Assembly (NCBI GenBank): GCA_016748015.1 | Contig: JAAOMT010000219.1 | Coordinates: 43,066-107,065, forward strand | Reading direction: 5' to 3' | Length of the DNA: 64,000 nucleotides | DNA from: Geosiphon pyriformis | Taxonomy: Eukaryota; Glomeromycota; Glomeromycetes; Archaeosporales; Geosiphonaceae | Shown here: in pieces, positions 1 through 9,407 of the stretch | How the letters are laid out: every line of letters begins with the position of its first letter | Position numbering within the stretch: position 1 is the first letter of the stretch | Program-made: the position numbers and the translations under genes | The notes under the pieces: model-generated | Databases searched by the model: none | What the model was told of the DNA's origin: nothing | What the model saw: the letters and a program-made list of their open reading frames with translations, nothing else

Positions 1-167
1 AAAAACTTTAACTGACCGTGTTTACTAGATACCCACACTCTCAATAGATTATTTAAATCTTTTGATTTCTACCTTTAATTTACAAGCTTTATTTCATAAC
101 GGTATGTATCCTCAAGTTTTTTCAGTTTTTCTCTTCACTTACTAATTCTTCTTAGGTATATATCCCT

Positions 168-1974
168 ATGGATACTACGCTGGATACTGAAATGGAATGT
201 TCAGAGCTCATAATGATCACGGACCATTTTAATGCCAAATATTTGCATCGTGACAATACCAATTTCAATCAGACGATATCTGCCAACAGTCTAACTCAAC
301 CACAACTTTCAATGCCTTTTAACTCGCAAGCAGCTGTTCTCCAGCAACAGTCAATATCATCACCTTTTCATAAAATGTTGGCAGCTTGTTCAGGCGCAAT
401 CATAACATCGATATTCAGTAAGGGTTGATAATGGTCATCAATTTTAACATCCTTGTTAAACTCATTATCCCGACTAAAATATATTCACTTAGATTTTGAA
501 TTTTTAACCAGCAACCCCCCTTGATGTAGTGAAAACGCGCCTACAATTACAGCGCTCCTTCAACTCTTCCATACCGAAATCTTGTCGTAACCTTTTCTTT
601 TCTTCCCAAAATACAAAACATCATCATCTCTCAAGCCAGGCTGCTGTTGGCTCATCCTTAAATTGCACTTGTCCTGCTACCTCCGCCGTTGCTACGCAAG
701 TAGCTGCACGACAACTGAATGGCACTTTGGTACGTGCTTCATAATTTGAGATTTTGAATAAAATATCAATTTAAAAAGTTTCGTATCATATATAGGACGG
801 CGTGGTTAAAATTGTGCGCTATGAAGGTATAACATCTTTATGGAGAGGGCTTTCCCCGGCACTGCAAGTATCAACTTGTTTTTTAATCCTGAATTGAAAA
901 AAATTATTATTTAAAATCTATGATATCCAACCTTCCTATAGGATTATGTCAGTCCCTGCAACGGTAATATATTTTGTTGGCTATGAATATTTACGTGATT
1001 TGATGTGGGCCAGGTGGAAAGGGAAAACTCCGGAAACTTACGCACCTTTGTTAGCTGGAGCTACCGCAAGAAGCAAGTTGCTTTAATTTATTCATTTTAC
1101 CGTCGACTGAGATTCTTTTACTTTATATTGAGTTTCTTTGCCTCAAACAGCAATTGCAGCCACGACAATATCTCCCATTGAACTTTTTCGAACAAGACTT
1201 CAAGGTCCCGAAGGGTCTAATGGTTTACGGGGTGTAATGAGTGGAGTGCAAAGTATGGTTCGTGCTAATGGGATCTCTTCATTATGGCGTGGGTTGGGTC
1301 CAACATTATGGAGAGACGTACCGTTCTCAGGTATTTGATTTCCGATTTTAATAATATACAGATTATTATCTTCAAAAAAAGACAAACTTTGACTTGTAAT
1401 TTTCATCTCAGCGATTTATTGGTCGGGCTATGAGTTTATTAAAAGAAACATCAATAATCATGGCGATTTTAAATTGAGCGAGTTTGAGATTTCATTCGTA
1501 AGTGGGGCGACCTCTGGAATGGTACGTTAATATTGAATATAATACTACCGACTTTTAGGTTGAAAAATTGTCATCGTCATTTAATTAACCTATAAAAATT
1601 ACTTAGATTGCAGCCATATTGACCACACCTTTTGATGTTGCAAAAACTAAACGGCAGGTGGCTTCAAATAATGGTAATTTACAAGTTGTCATTAAATTCT
1701 CTGGAAAATAAAATTTTATTAATCAAGCCAATCACTCTTAGTAAAACCTCACAGGATGTTCCATATTATGCGGACAGTAGTACAAGAAGAAGGATATTCA
1801 GGATTAATGCGAGGTAAAGAGACAACAATTCGGTCGTCGATTATTTTCCTCTTGATCTACTAATGTATATTCTTTTTATTCTTAGGCGTTGTTCCACGTA
1901 TCGTTAAAATTGCACCAGCTTGCGCAATCATGATCAGTAGTTATGTTGCTTTTACTGCACCCAAGTCAATCTGA
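168..1974 (+). CDS. Mitochondrial carrier protein, SLC25A39/40-MTM1 group (nine exons)
   Basis: My exon model is 168-417, 512-729, 796-863, 942-1072, 1151-1330, 1412-1521, 1607-1673, 1742-1813 and 1886-1974, giving 394 residues. The three carrier signatures are visible: PLDVVK (about 86-91), PIELFR (231-236) and PFDVAK (327-332). The blocks VPATVIYF and CAIMISSY are typical of the SLC25A39/40 and yeast Mtm1 group, which sits in the inner mitochondrial membrane and is tied to mitochondrial glutathione import and manganese/iron-sulfur homeostasis. The matrix loop after repeat 1 is long and has Cys at about 108, 135 and 137. Length fits the family (roughly 360-370 residues) plus a longer N-terminus. 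Two introns must use GC donors to keep the frame. The ATG at 168 is the first in-frame one; an upstream exon is possible. Group assignment is strong; the exact substrate is inferred from family. Confidence 0.9.
864..941 (+). other. GC-AG intron 3 of the carrier gene
   Basis: The intron begins GCAAGT and ends TATAG. Using GC at 864 joins the codons for SPAL and IMSVPATVIYF without a gap, matching the carrier family. The nearby GT at 868 would put exon 4 out of frame. Confidence 0.85.
1073..1150 (+). other. GC-AG intron 4 of the carrier gene
   Basis: The intron begins GCAAGT and ends AACAG. It joins the residues GATAR to TIAATTISPIEL, giving the family spacing before the second carrier signature. 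No GT nearby keeps the frame. Confidence 0.85.
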
Positions 1975-2137
1975 AAAAAGATTGAGGAATCACATGAAAT
2001 CTTTAGTATCTTTCTTCCAATTGAAACACAACATGACTATTCATTTGATGACTTTCATAGGTAATTTCAAATTTCGGGATAATTTTGAATATTTGATGTA
2101 TCGTCAATGTACTGAGGTATCAATATAACCATGGGTT

Positions 2138-4093
2138 TCACATCTTGGCCTTGAAAGGGTTTCCATTCCATCTTTCTTTCAGGATATCTATAATGTTTTT
2201 AGTGGATATTGCCGATGTTTCCATCGTCTTCAGAAGGTATAACAGAAAAGGAACACGGGTTAAAAGACCAAGATAGTTAGAAAGTATTTTTTAGTTGATA
2301 AAAATTACAAAGAACTCACCGATATAAACGGTTCAAAACTATTAGGGTAAAAGAAATTCTCGTCGGGTTCAACCTGAGGAAAGGTTTGATTTGGAAGCAA
2401 TCGCGGGTAAGCTTTCCAGACCTTAAAATAAGTCCATGAGCGATCCAAAAAAATTTGACCGAGTAATTCATTTGTCATTTCATGGGGTGAAAATATCTTG
2501 CAAAGACGTTCTCCATTTTCTAGCAGATACTGACATCCTATACTGAAAAAGTCGGTTTTACCGCTATTAGTCGTTAAAATAAAAGCAGGCACATCATCAT
2601 CTTTCACGCAGCCGAAATAAGCTGGATTCACGTGCCCAGCGATCAAAGTGACATGGAGTGTGGTATATGGAATTTTTTCAATTTTAAAGTTGATATTTTC
2701 AAATTCAATTCCTGTAAATTGCTACAAAAAATGAAAGAAAAAAACTCAAAATGAATATCTTGAAAACCATCAATTTCAAAAAATAAAAGTCCATAATATA
2801 CTTACAATTGGTGCAGCCAGGATAACTGCATCGAAAATATCTGAATCCCCATGCTGCGTTACCACGGAGTACTTGGGGCTGATACCGAATCTCTCGTTTA
2901 CTGGCAACTTTATTATTTTTACCACGGAAGTTTGAAGTTTAACCTTCGCACCAGAGTGCTTTGCCCATTTTTCGAAGATTTGAAAATTCCCACCCTTAAT
3001 GCTTTTGGCTCCCTGAGGTGCCAAGGATATGAATCCACCCATAGCGTGAATTTGATTCAAATTCGAAGCATAATTAACCCGTGTCGCCGGTTCAACAAAA
3101 TGCTGTAGGTAAAGGGGATATAAGCTTTTCATTTCGATAAAATAATATTCGGCAGATTTTTCATGCTCTGTGCGTAGGTCAAGTTGATCCACAGCCGACT
3201 CGATACAGGTGAATGGATCTTCGAATTGATAAATCTTCATAAACTTCGTGATGGTAGCTTTTACCATATTTCGGACCTAAGTCAATGAAATATAAAATCA
3301 AATATTGAAATATATTACTATATTAGCTCCACAATTACCATGACCTCTAACCATAAATTACGATTTTATCTCTGGGGGTAATCGAACCGGGATTATACAA
3401 AGCGCCTGCATTTTCAAACTATCATTATAAAATACCTTGAGAGGCGCCCATCCATATTTCCAAAGAATTTTAACCATGTCCCAATAAGAATAAGAAGATT
3501 CTTCGAACACAAGTTGTTCGCCATCCCATCTAATATATTTAGATTTAGATTTTTCGGTGAAAACAGAATAATTAAAAGGGTCAATCTAAAAATTATTTAC
3601 TCACATACCAACTCGAGCTCCAGGAAATTCTCCGCCAAACTTGGTGAATTCTAAGCCAAATCTTTTGGCGGAATTAAATAAATGGAGGTTCGCATCAATA
3701 AAAATCGAAGCGCCCACTTCTATAATGTATTCTTTCTCATCGCGTTTTAACGTAACAGTGGTACTTCGCCCTCCGACATAGTTGGATTTTTCGAAAATGG
3801 TGGATTCTACTTGTATGGAGGAATTCCCAAAGGCTTCTGATATCCAATATGCAGCCGAGGTTCCTCCAGCACCAGCACCTAGAGAGTGGAAACCCTCAAT
3901 AATAAAACTATGAAACATGTAAAGCAAAAATATGAAATAATTACTTGCCAATAATTGCAACTTTTTTTGCCTTTGCACGATGAGGGACTTCAATGTGAGC
4001 GATAAGTCGTACCGAGGCAAAGGTGGTATAGAAAATCAATAGCAACAAGGAAAGGAAAAATACCGAACGGACCAGTGGCTGCGTATACTTCAT
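2138..4093 (-). CDS. Prenylcysteine oxidase/lyase-type FAD protein (six exons)
   Basis: Exons in coding order are 4093-3949, 3878-3605, 3529-3436, 3276-2806, 2721-2320 and 2227-2138, giving 491 residues (human PCYOX1 is about 505). The N-terminus has a hydrophobic signal peptide (about residues 8-31). The Rossmann dinucleotide motif GAGAGGT is at 49-55, and FEK near 77-79 with VGGR at 83-86 forms the usual FAD-ribose region. GIWDG (139-143), recreated only by splicing, and RVNY (237-240) are family landmarks. The family oxidises the thioether of prenylcysteine released from degraded prenylated proteins, yielding cysteine, an isoprenoid aldehyde and hydrogen peroxide, in a lysosomal or secretory compartment. 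The gene converges with the carrier, with about 160 bp between stop codons. Intron 1 uses a GC donor. Confidence 0.88.
3365..3425 (-). other. tRNA-like fragment with a B-box in an intron
   Basis: Inside the 159-bp intron between exons 3 and 4, the minus strand reads GGTTCGATTAC, one mismatch from the pol III B-box consensus, preceded by a D-arm-like stretch TAGTTTGAAAATGCAGGCGC. There is no room for a complete cloverleaf. It may be a tRNA-derived relic, for example of a SINE, or chance. Confidence 0.3.
3879..3948 (-). other. GC-AG intron 1 of the prenylcysteine oxidase gene
   Basis: On the minus strand the intron begins GCAAGT and ends CTCTAG. It splits the first glycine codon of the FAD motif (VAIIG then AGAGG). 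The canonical motif is restored only with this GC donor. Confidence 0.85.
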
Positions 4094-5079
4094 TATGAAC
4101 TAAATCCAAGGCTCCCCAAATTCAAACAGCTGTCTTTTAAATCTTATCATTAAAAATTGCATAATAATTCATACAGCTTGGCCCAAAAATACCCGAAATC
4201 ATTATTATAGGATATATAATATTTAAATGACTTTATATTTAAATGAAACTGCTTTTCAATTCTTCCAATATTTATGAATTTTTATTTTATTAAAATCCTT
4301 CAAAATCACATAATAAAAGTTAAATAATAATAATAAATAATGGGCCTAACAAAATAATAATTTGAAATTATGAATTTTCTATTTATTTTTCATAGTGTGT
4401 ACGGTATGACCCAACGAATCGTATGTATACGTTAATAAAAATTTAAATTAATAAACTTAATTTAATAACTAACAATTTGCATTAAAAATTTAAAATTAAT
4501 AAGAAAATTAATTACAAAAAATTATAAATTTTATATTATAAGTGAAGCCCAATTACGATTTACTGCAATGCAACAAGAAATATTTTTTAAAGTAAATGTG
4601 GTTTATACATGATTTAAGTTTAGATAATAATTGGATTAATGAAAAATACGGAGATAAAAGCACATCATATTTAGACTTATTAAAGAACTTTTTATTCATA
4701 ACAAGCCACTTGGCCAATCAAAACAATCTATGTTTAAAGTATCTTAATATAAATTCAAAACACACTGTATGGCCTCAATTTACATAAAAGCTTTTTATTA
4801 ATCTTATTAGACAATAAGCTATTAATATTAATTGATTTATTTTATTTTATTTTTAGCTTAACATTTGGCATTCAAATTTTTTTTTTGTGTTAAACAACCA
4901 AATTTTAACAAAAATTGACCAATCTGGTATTTACTACTTAAAAATTATCAAATATATTTAAAAACTTATCAAACCAAATTTTAAAGATAAATTTTTTGTA
5001 AATATTTATATAAGACTAGTTATTAAACTTAGTATTTTACAAAATTTAAAACATTAAAAACAAAAATAACAGTTAATAA
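4094..5079. other. AT-rich intergenic DNA, no gene seen
   Basis: This is the upstream side of the oxidase gene followed by very AT-rich DNA. A 63-codon open frame at 4596-4787 has no recognisable domain. It marks the change from host genes to repeats. Confidence 0.6.
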
Positions 5080-5449
5080 AAAACTTTTTTACAGATTTAA
5101 ATAATTATACAAAATTTTATATCTTATATTTAAGTTTTTTAAATACATAAAAGCATAATTTTAATTATTATTAACAATTTTTTATAAACTAATTTTATAA
5201 TACATATGTAAATTAGTTAAATTCTTTTTTTTTTCTAATTTTATGATTATGACCAAAGCAAAAAAAAAACTTTTTTACAAATTTAAATAATTATACAAAA
5301 TTTTATATCTAATAATTAAGTTTTTTAAATATATAAAAGCATAATTTTAATTATTATTAACAATTTTTTATAAACCAATTTTATAATACATATGTAAATT
5401 AATTAAACTTTTTTTTTTCTAATTTTATAATTATGGCCAGAGCAAAAGT
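5080..5449. repeat. Two-copy direct repeat of about 187 bp
   Basis: The block starting AAAACTTTTTTACA at 5080 recurs at 5267. It keeps the order of landmarks such as TTATAATACATATGTAAATTA and a T-run, with scattered substitutions. It looks like an old tandem duplication in non-coding DNA. Confidence 0.75.
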
Positions 5450-6440
5450 AAAAAAATTTCAAATGTTATTTTCTTTATAGTAACTAATAAAATTTTAATA
5501 AAAAAATTTCTCTGTTATTAAAACAGTTAAACAAAATATTTTGGCAATATTTTTTTAAATATTAATAGTAAAAAGCTGTTTTTAATAGTTTTTAAAGCAT
5601 TATTTTTATTTTTGACTAATAGTTTTTTTTCAATTAAAGTTTTTTTTTAAGAAACATACTAAGATTAATTTTAATATTGTTTTTATTTTATTTAAAAGCT
5701 TTAAAATATTTAATAATAAACCAGTTAACAAATTAGTTTTTTTTGTTTTTACTATTATTATTATTTTGTAAATAGCTAAAAAAACCAAAAATTTTAAAAA
5801 ACAGCAACAGTTATTTGTATTTACTATTATATTAAAATTTTTGGAATTTTAAATAAAATTTTTCTAAAATTTTTTTTAGTAATAATTAATTTTTTTTAAT
5901 ATAGACAACAACAATAATAATATATCTTTTAAGATAAACCAAAATTAATTATTTATTATATTATTAAATATAATGTTTTTTAGCAAATTATTATTAATTT
6001 TTAAAATAAAACAACTTATTAAATTACTTAATTTTAAAAATTAAGCTAATTAAATAGAAATTAAATCAGTTTTTTTTTTAATAATATTTGAAAACAAAAT
6101 TTTAATTAATAAATGTTTTTTAAATAGATAATTTATATTTTAATATTTGGTGTTTTTTTTATTAAGTTTAATAAGTATGATCCAACTACTATCTAATATT
6201 TTAGAACAAATTAAATATTCTAAACTAAGTATAGTTTACATATTTTTTATATATTACCAGCTATTCAAGTCAGTTTAGACTATACTATATTTTTATAATA
6301 GAATTAAACTTACTCAAAACTAATATCTTTTAAACTATATTAAATAATCTAATACTACAAAAAATTAACCCAACCAGCTATTTAACCATCTTTAAAAAAT
6401 TAGTTTTAATACTATTGAATTTATGTATTCAAAAAAATAT
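5450..6440. other. AT-rich DNA, nothing recognised
   Basis: Long A and T runs with no open frame of note and no clear element ends. It is probably old decayed transposon sequence. Confidence 0.5.
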
Positions 6441-7371
6441 TGTTATAGATGATTATTTAAAGTGTTAAAACAAATAACAAACTCATAACTTAGTGCTTAA
6501 TAGTTGGTTATATTAATAATTTCTGAAGGTTTTAGAATCTGAAGGTTTTAATTGAGTTTTTTGTATAATAAACAAAAATTCAATTAATAGTTTTTTTTGT
6601 AAATTTTTTTTTCAATATAATAACTGGTTTAATTTGACAATTATGCTCTTTTAATAAGTTATCCTTAAATTTCTATTCTTATTTTTGGATTTTTTACTAG
6701 ACTATCTTTAATATCAAATACTTAGTGTTTAATCCTTTTAATCAATTAGTAAATACCAAAAAAATAAACAAAAAAAAAAACAAAAAAAAACAAAAAAAAC
6801 AAAAAATTAGTATCTTGTTAATAGTTATAATTAAGAATTATTGATTTAGTATAGTTAAGTGTTAAATTTTATCAACATAGAGTGTTAATAGAATAAAAGT
6901 AATAAATATTTCTTAACTAAGCAATAATAATATAGATTCAAATTATAATTAATACTTTATTAATATGTAATTTAATTCAGTTTTAAGTTATAAAAAACTA
7001 CTTTTTAAAGAGAAAAGTATTAGATAATTAAGAGATTCTAACTGATTGTTAATATGAATTCTGTTTTTTCTGTTTCTAATATTTTTGCTATATATACATA
7101 TTTTTTGTTATATAAAATCTCCAATTTTCTTAAGCAATATGCTCTATTTTCTTTAATAATGTGTTTATTGCTGAGCAATATGCCATAATTTTCTGATAAT
7201 ATGCTTATTGCTGAACAGTATGCCATAATTTACTGACAATATACACATTACTAAGCAATATGTTATAATTTTTTGACAATATGCTCATTTGCTAAGTATT
7301 ATTTTCTTATTGGTTTATTTTCTTTTCTGTTTTTTCTACTTTTTTTCTTTGTACTTTTTTTATGAATAACA
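6441..7371 (-). repeat. Isolated LTR, gypsy B/C type
   Basis: The segment starts TGTTATAG and ends ATGAATAACA on the plus strand. It shares, in the same order, the landmarks of the LTRs at 49469, 53278 and 62086: an early ACAAATAACAAACTCATAAC block, a TGTATAATAAACA block, a long A-rich run near 6760-6810 and a TATATATACAT block near the far end. The matching LTR of element B reads on the minus strand, so this one does too. No internal coding region adjoins it and I found no flanking duplication, so it is a solo LTR or a remnant. Confidence 0.7.
7125..7300. repeat. Minisatellite of about 40 bp units inside the LTR
   Basis: About four imperfect copies of a unit containing GAGCAATATGCCATAATTTT and GATAATATGCTTATTG lie in series. 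The corresponding place in the other LTRs also holds about 40-bp repeats but of unrelated sequence. Confidence 0.75.
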
Positions 7372-7649
7372 ACATCAAATTAAAAATGTATTATCATTAA
7401 TGCCAACTAAAAAATTTTAATTACAGACATATCAACATCATTTATACAATACTTTTTTTTTAGCAAAACCACTTTTTTTTCAATTTACCAACAACTTTGT
7501 TAAAAAAACTTAGATAAACTATAAATTTATTAACTTTGAGATTAAAAATACTGCTTGAAGCCAAATTACCATCAATAAACTATTCAAAAATAATAATCAA
7601 AAAGCTAACAAACTTAACAATTAATCCAACCAATACAAAAAGTTTGGTC
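7372..7649. other. AT-rich DNA, nothing recognised
   Basis: No open frame or repeat that I can name lies between the LTR and the LINE ORF1 relic. Confidence 0.45.
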
Positions 7650-9230
7650 AAATCAGATTTCAAAAAAGACAACTAAAACAACATTAAAAAATTACTAATA
7701 ATAACTGAAAAGAAGACAAAAATTGTCAAAAGTAAAAACTCTGAAAAGCCCAAAAAAGCAGAAGCTTTAACAAAAGACTTAGAGCTTACAAAACATGATG
7801 CAAATATCTTAAAAGCCTTGGAAAGAAAAAGTAAAGACACTTTATAATCCACAATCAGATGATCTACTTTTTAATACTTAAAACAGCACCAATAGCCAGA
7901 AGTTTTTTTATCAGATATAGTACTTTTTTAGTGTACTAGTTTTGCTTACAACAGCATTCAAACCCACTTGAGATCTAAATATAATTAGAGCAAACTGAAA
8001 ATAACAACCAGAATTAGAAAAACAAAGAATAAAACACATCCAACTATTAATTTAAAAAATCATATTACTGATTTTAAAGACAGTATAGCCAGAAAAAAAG
8101 TTAATCAACTTGGCCTTAAACCTATTATAAAATATAATAATTTTATTTTGATTTACCAAAAAGAGAATCCTAATACTATTTTTATTTATTAAAACTGACT
8201 AATAATTTAAGACAGATATAGCAAAGTCTAGTTTTTTAAAATAAACAACCATATATTACCAAACACCAATAGACTTTAATACTATATAAGCAACTTCACC
8301 AAACACACTAAAAACTGTCTTAATGTTAACAAAAAACACATCCAAAGACATATTATGCAGTACAACAATAGCAAAAAAGAAATCAGACTTAGAAATTACC
8401 AAAAACTTGGCAATTTTAAGAGTGGCTAAATAAACAAAGCTTGTAAGCTTAAATAAAAAGACAGCTTTCAAAAACTTTTAAAAAGCAAACTTTATGCAAA
8501 AAAGCTTCATATTGTTTTTTAATACTAATTTTGTATTTAAAAAACTATACACAAATTGGAAAACAGTTTTAACATGAACCAATTTGATCTTAAAAGTAGT
8601 ACTAGGCACTAAAATAGAGGCTACCCATCCAGTAAATCTTTGATGACTAGAAATAGTTTTCCAAGCACCATTAATAACAACATTAAAAACCAGCAAAAAA
8701 AATAATTCAGTTTTTATTTGATCAGTCCAGTTTTCAAGAACAGGTAATTTTATAGAAAATAGTTAATTTGTTTTTAAAATTAATAATAATCTACTAAAGA
8801 ACACTATATTTGACAACACAACCAGTGGTTAATTTTGGCTTATCTTGAACAACATATTAGATAATACAACAGAAATTTTATTTAAGAATCACAAAAGGTT
8901 TCAGTATAATAATAGCAAAAGTAAGTGACTGTTTTTACTTTTTTAAACTTTTGGTTTTTTTGATCATTTTTTTGAAAAAGAGGTGCTAGCAGTATCTAAT
9001 GTAGAAATTATGAAAGGAAAAGCCAGCCTGTTAACTAATCTGTTATTAAAAATTTTTGGGCTTTTTAAAGAGGTAAAGGCAATACTGAAATTAACCCAAA
9101 TATGTTTTTTTAAGGGAACTTTGACTAATAAAAAACCAGTCAAAAATAAAAAAGATGCTTTAATAATTATCAAAACAGCTTTTTACAGTTACTTGATAAA
9201 AAAAAGGCTTTTAAAATGTTTTGCTTAACT
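7650..9230 (-). pseudogene. ORF1 relic of a second LINE family
   Basis: On the minus strand, broken frames give stretches such as NGAWKTISSHQRFTGWVAS (near 8640) and FSVFGEVAYIVLKSIGVW (near 8260). The latter fits the end of an RRM-like fold with the alternating hydrophobic pattern of LINE ORF1 proteins. It does not match ORF1 of the neighbouring full-length LINE, so I assign it to a different family. Stops and frameshifts are frequent and the sequence is rich in F, L, I and K, the expected result of C-to-T decay. No reverse transcriptase part is attached. Family placement rests on recognition of similar AMF elements and is moderate. Confidence 0.5.
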
Positions 9231-9260
9231 GCTTTTACAACAAAAAAACTTTTTTAATTA

Positions 9261-9270
9261 AAACTTTATA
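9261..9270. repeat. Target-site duplication, 3' side of the LINE
   Basis: AAACTTTATA here directly follows the element's poly(A) end and is repeated exactly at 16027-16036, at the other end of the element. Confidence 0.7.
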
Positions 9271-9292
9271 TTTTTTTTTTTTTTTTTTTATT
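9271..9292 (-). other. LINE poly(A) tail
   Basis: A run of T on the plus strand (A on the element strand), with one interruption, follows the 3' UTR and ends at the target-site duplication. This is the usual mark of target-primed reverse transcription. Confidence 0.85.
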
Positions 9293-9407
9293 TAACGAGT
9301 GAGGTCCAAACACTACCTAGTACAATACATCATACTAGTAATCTAAACTAGGCGTGAATTATGCTTTTTCTACACGTGACCAGTCACTCAGACTAATCAG
9401 GACAACA

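Noticed and set aside
1674-1754. Using the AG at 1753-1754 as the acceptor of carrier intron 7
   Set aside because: The reading frame fails with it. The AG at 1740-1741 keeps the frame and gives VKPHRMFHIM before the last helix.
3530-3604. Treating the 23-base GTATGT...TTTTAG segment as a very short intron in the oxidase gene
   Set aside because: Too short and it puts the next exon out of frame with GT at 3608. The GTGAGT to ATATTAG intron restores the GIWDG motif.
4596-4787. 63-codon open frame in AT-rich DNA
   Set aside because: No domain, no support from spacing or composition, and length expected by chance in such DNA.
6730-6820. A-rich run as a LINE poly(A) tail
   Set aside because: The same run occurs at the same position inside all LTRs of this family, so it is an internal LTR feature.
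7125-7300. CRISPR-like regularly spaced repeats
   Set aside because: Units abut without unique spacers, the setting is a eukaryotic LTR and no cas-like gene is present; it is a minisatellite.
8983-9228. 81-codon plus-strand open frame
   Set aside because: Antisense to the LINE ORF1 relic, which has recognisable family pieces on the minus strand.
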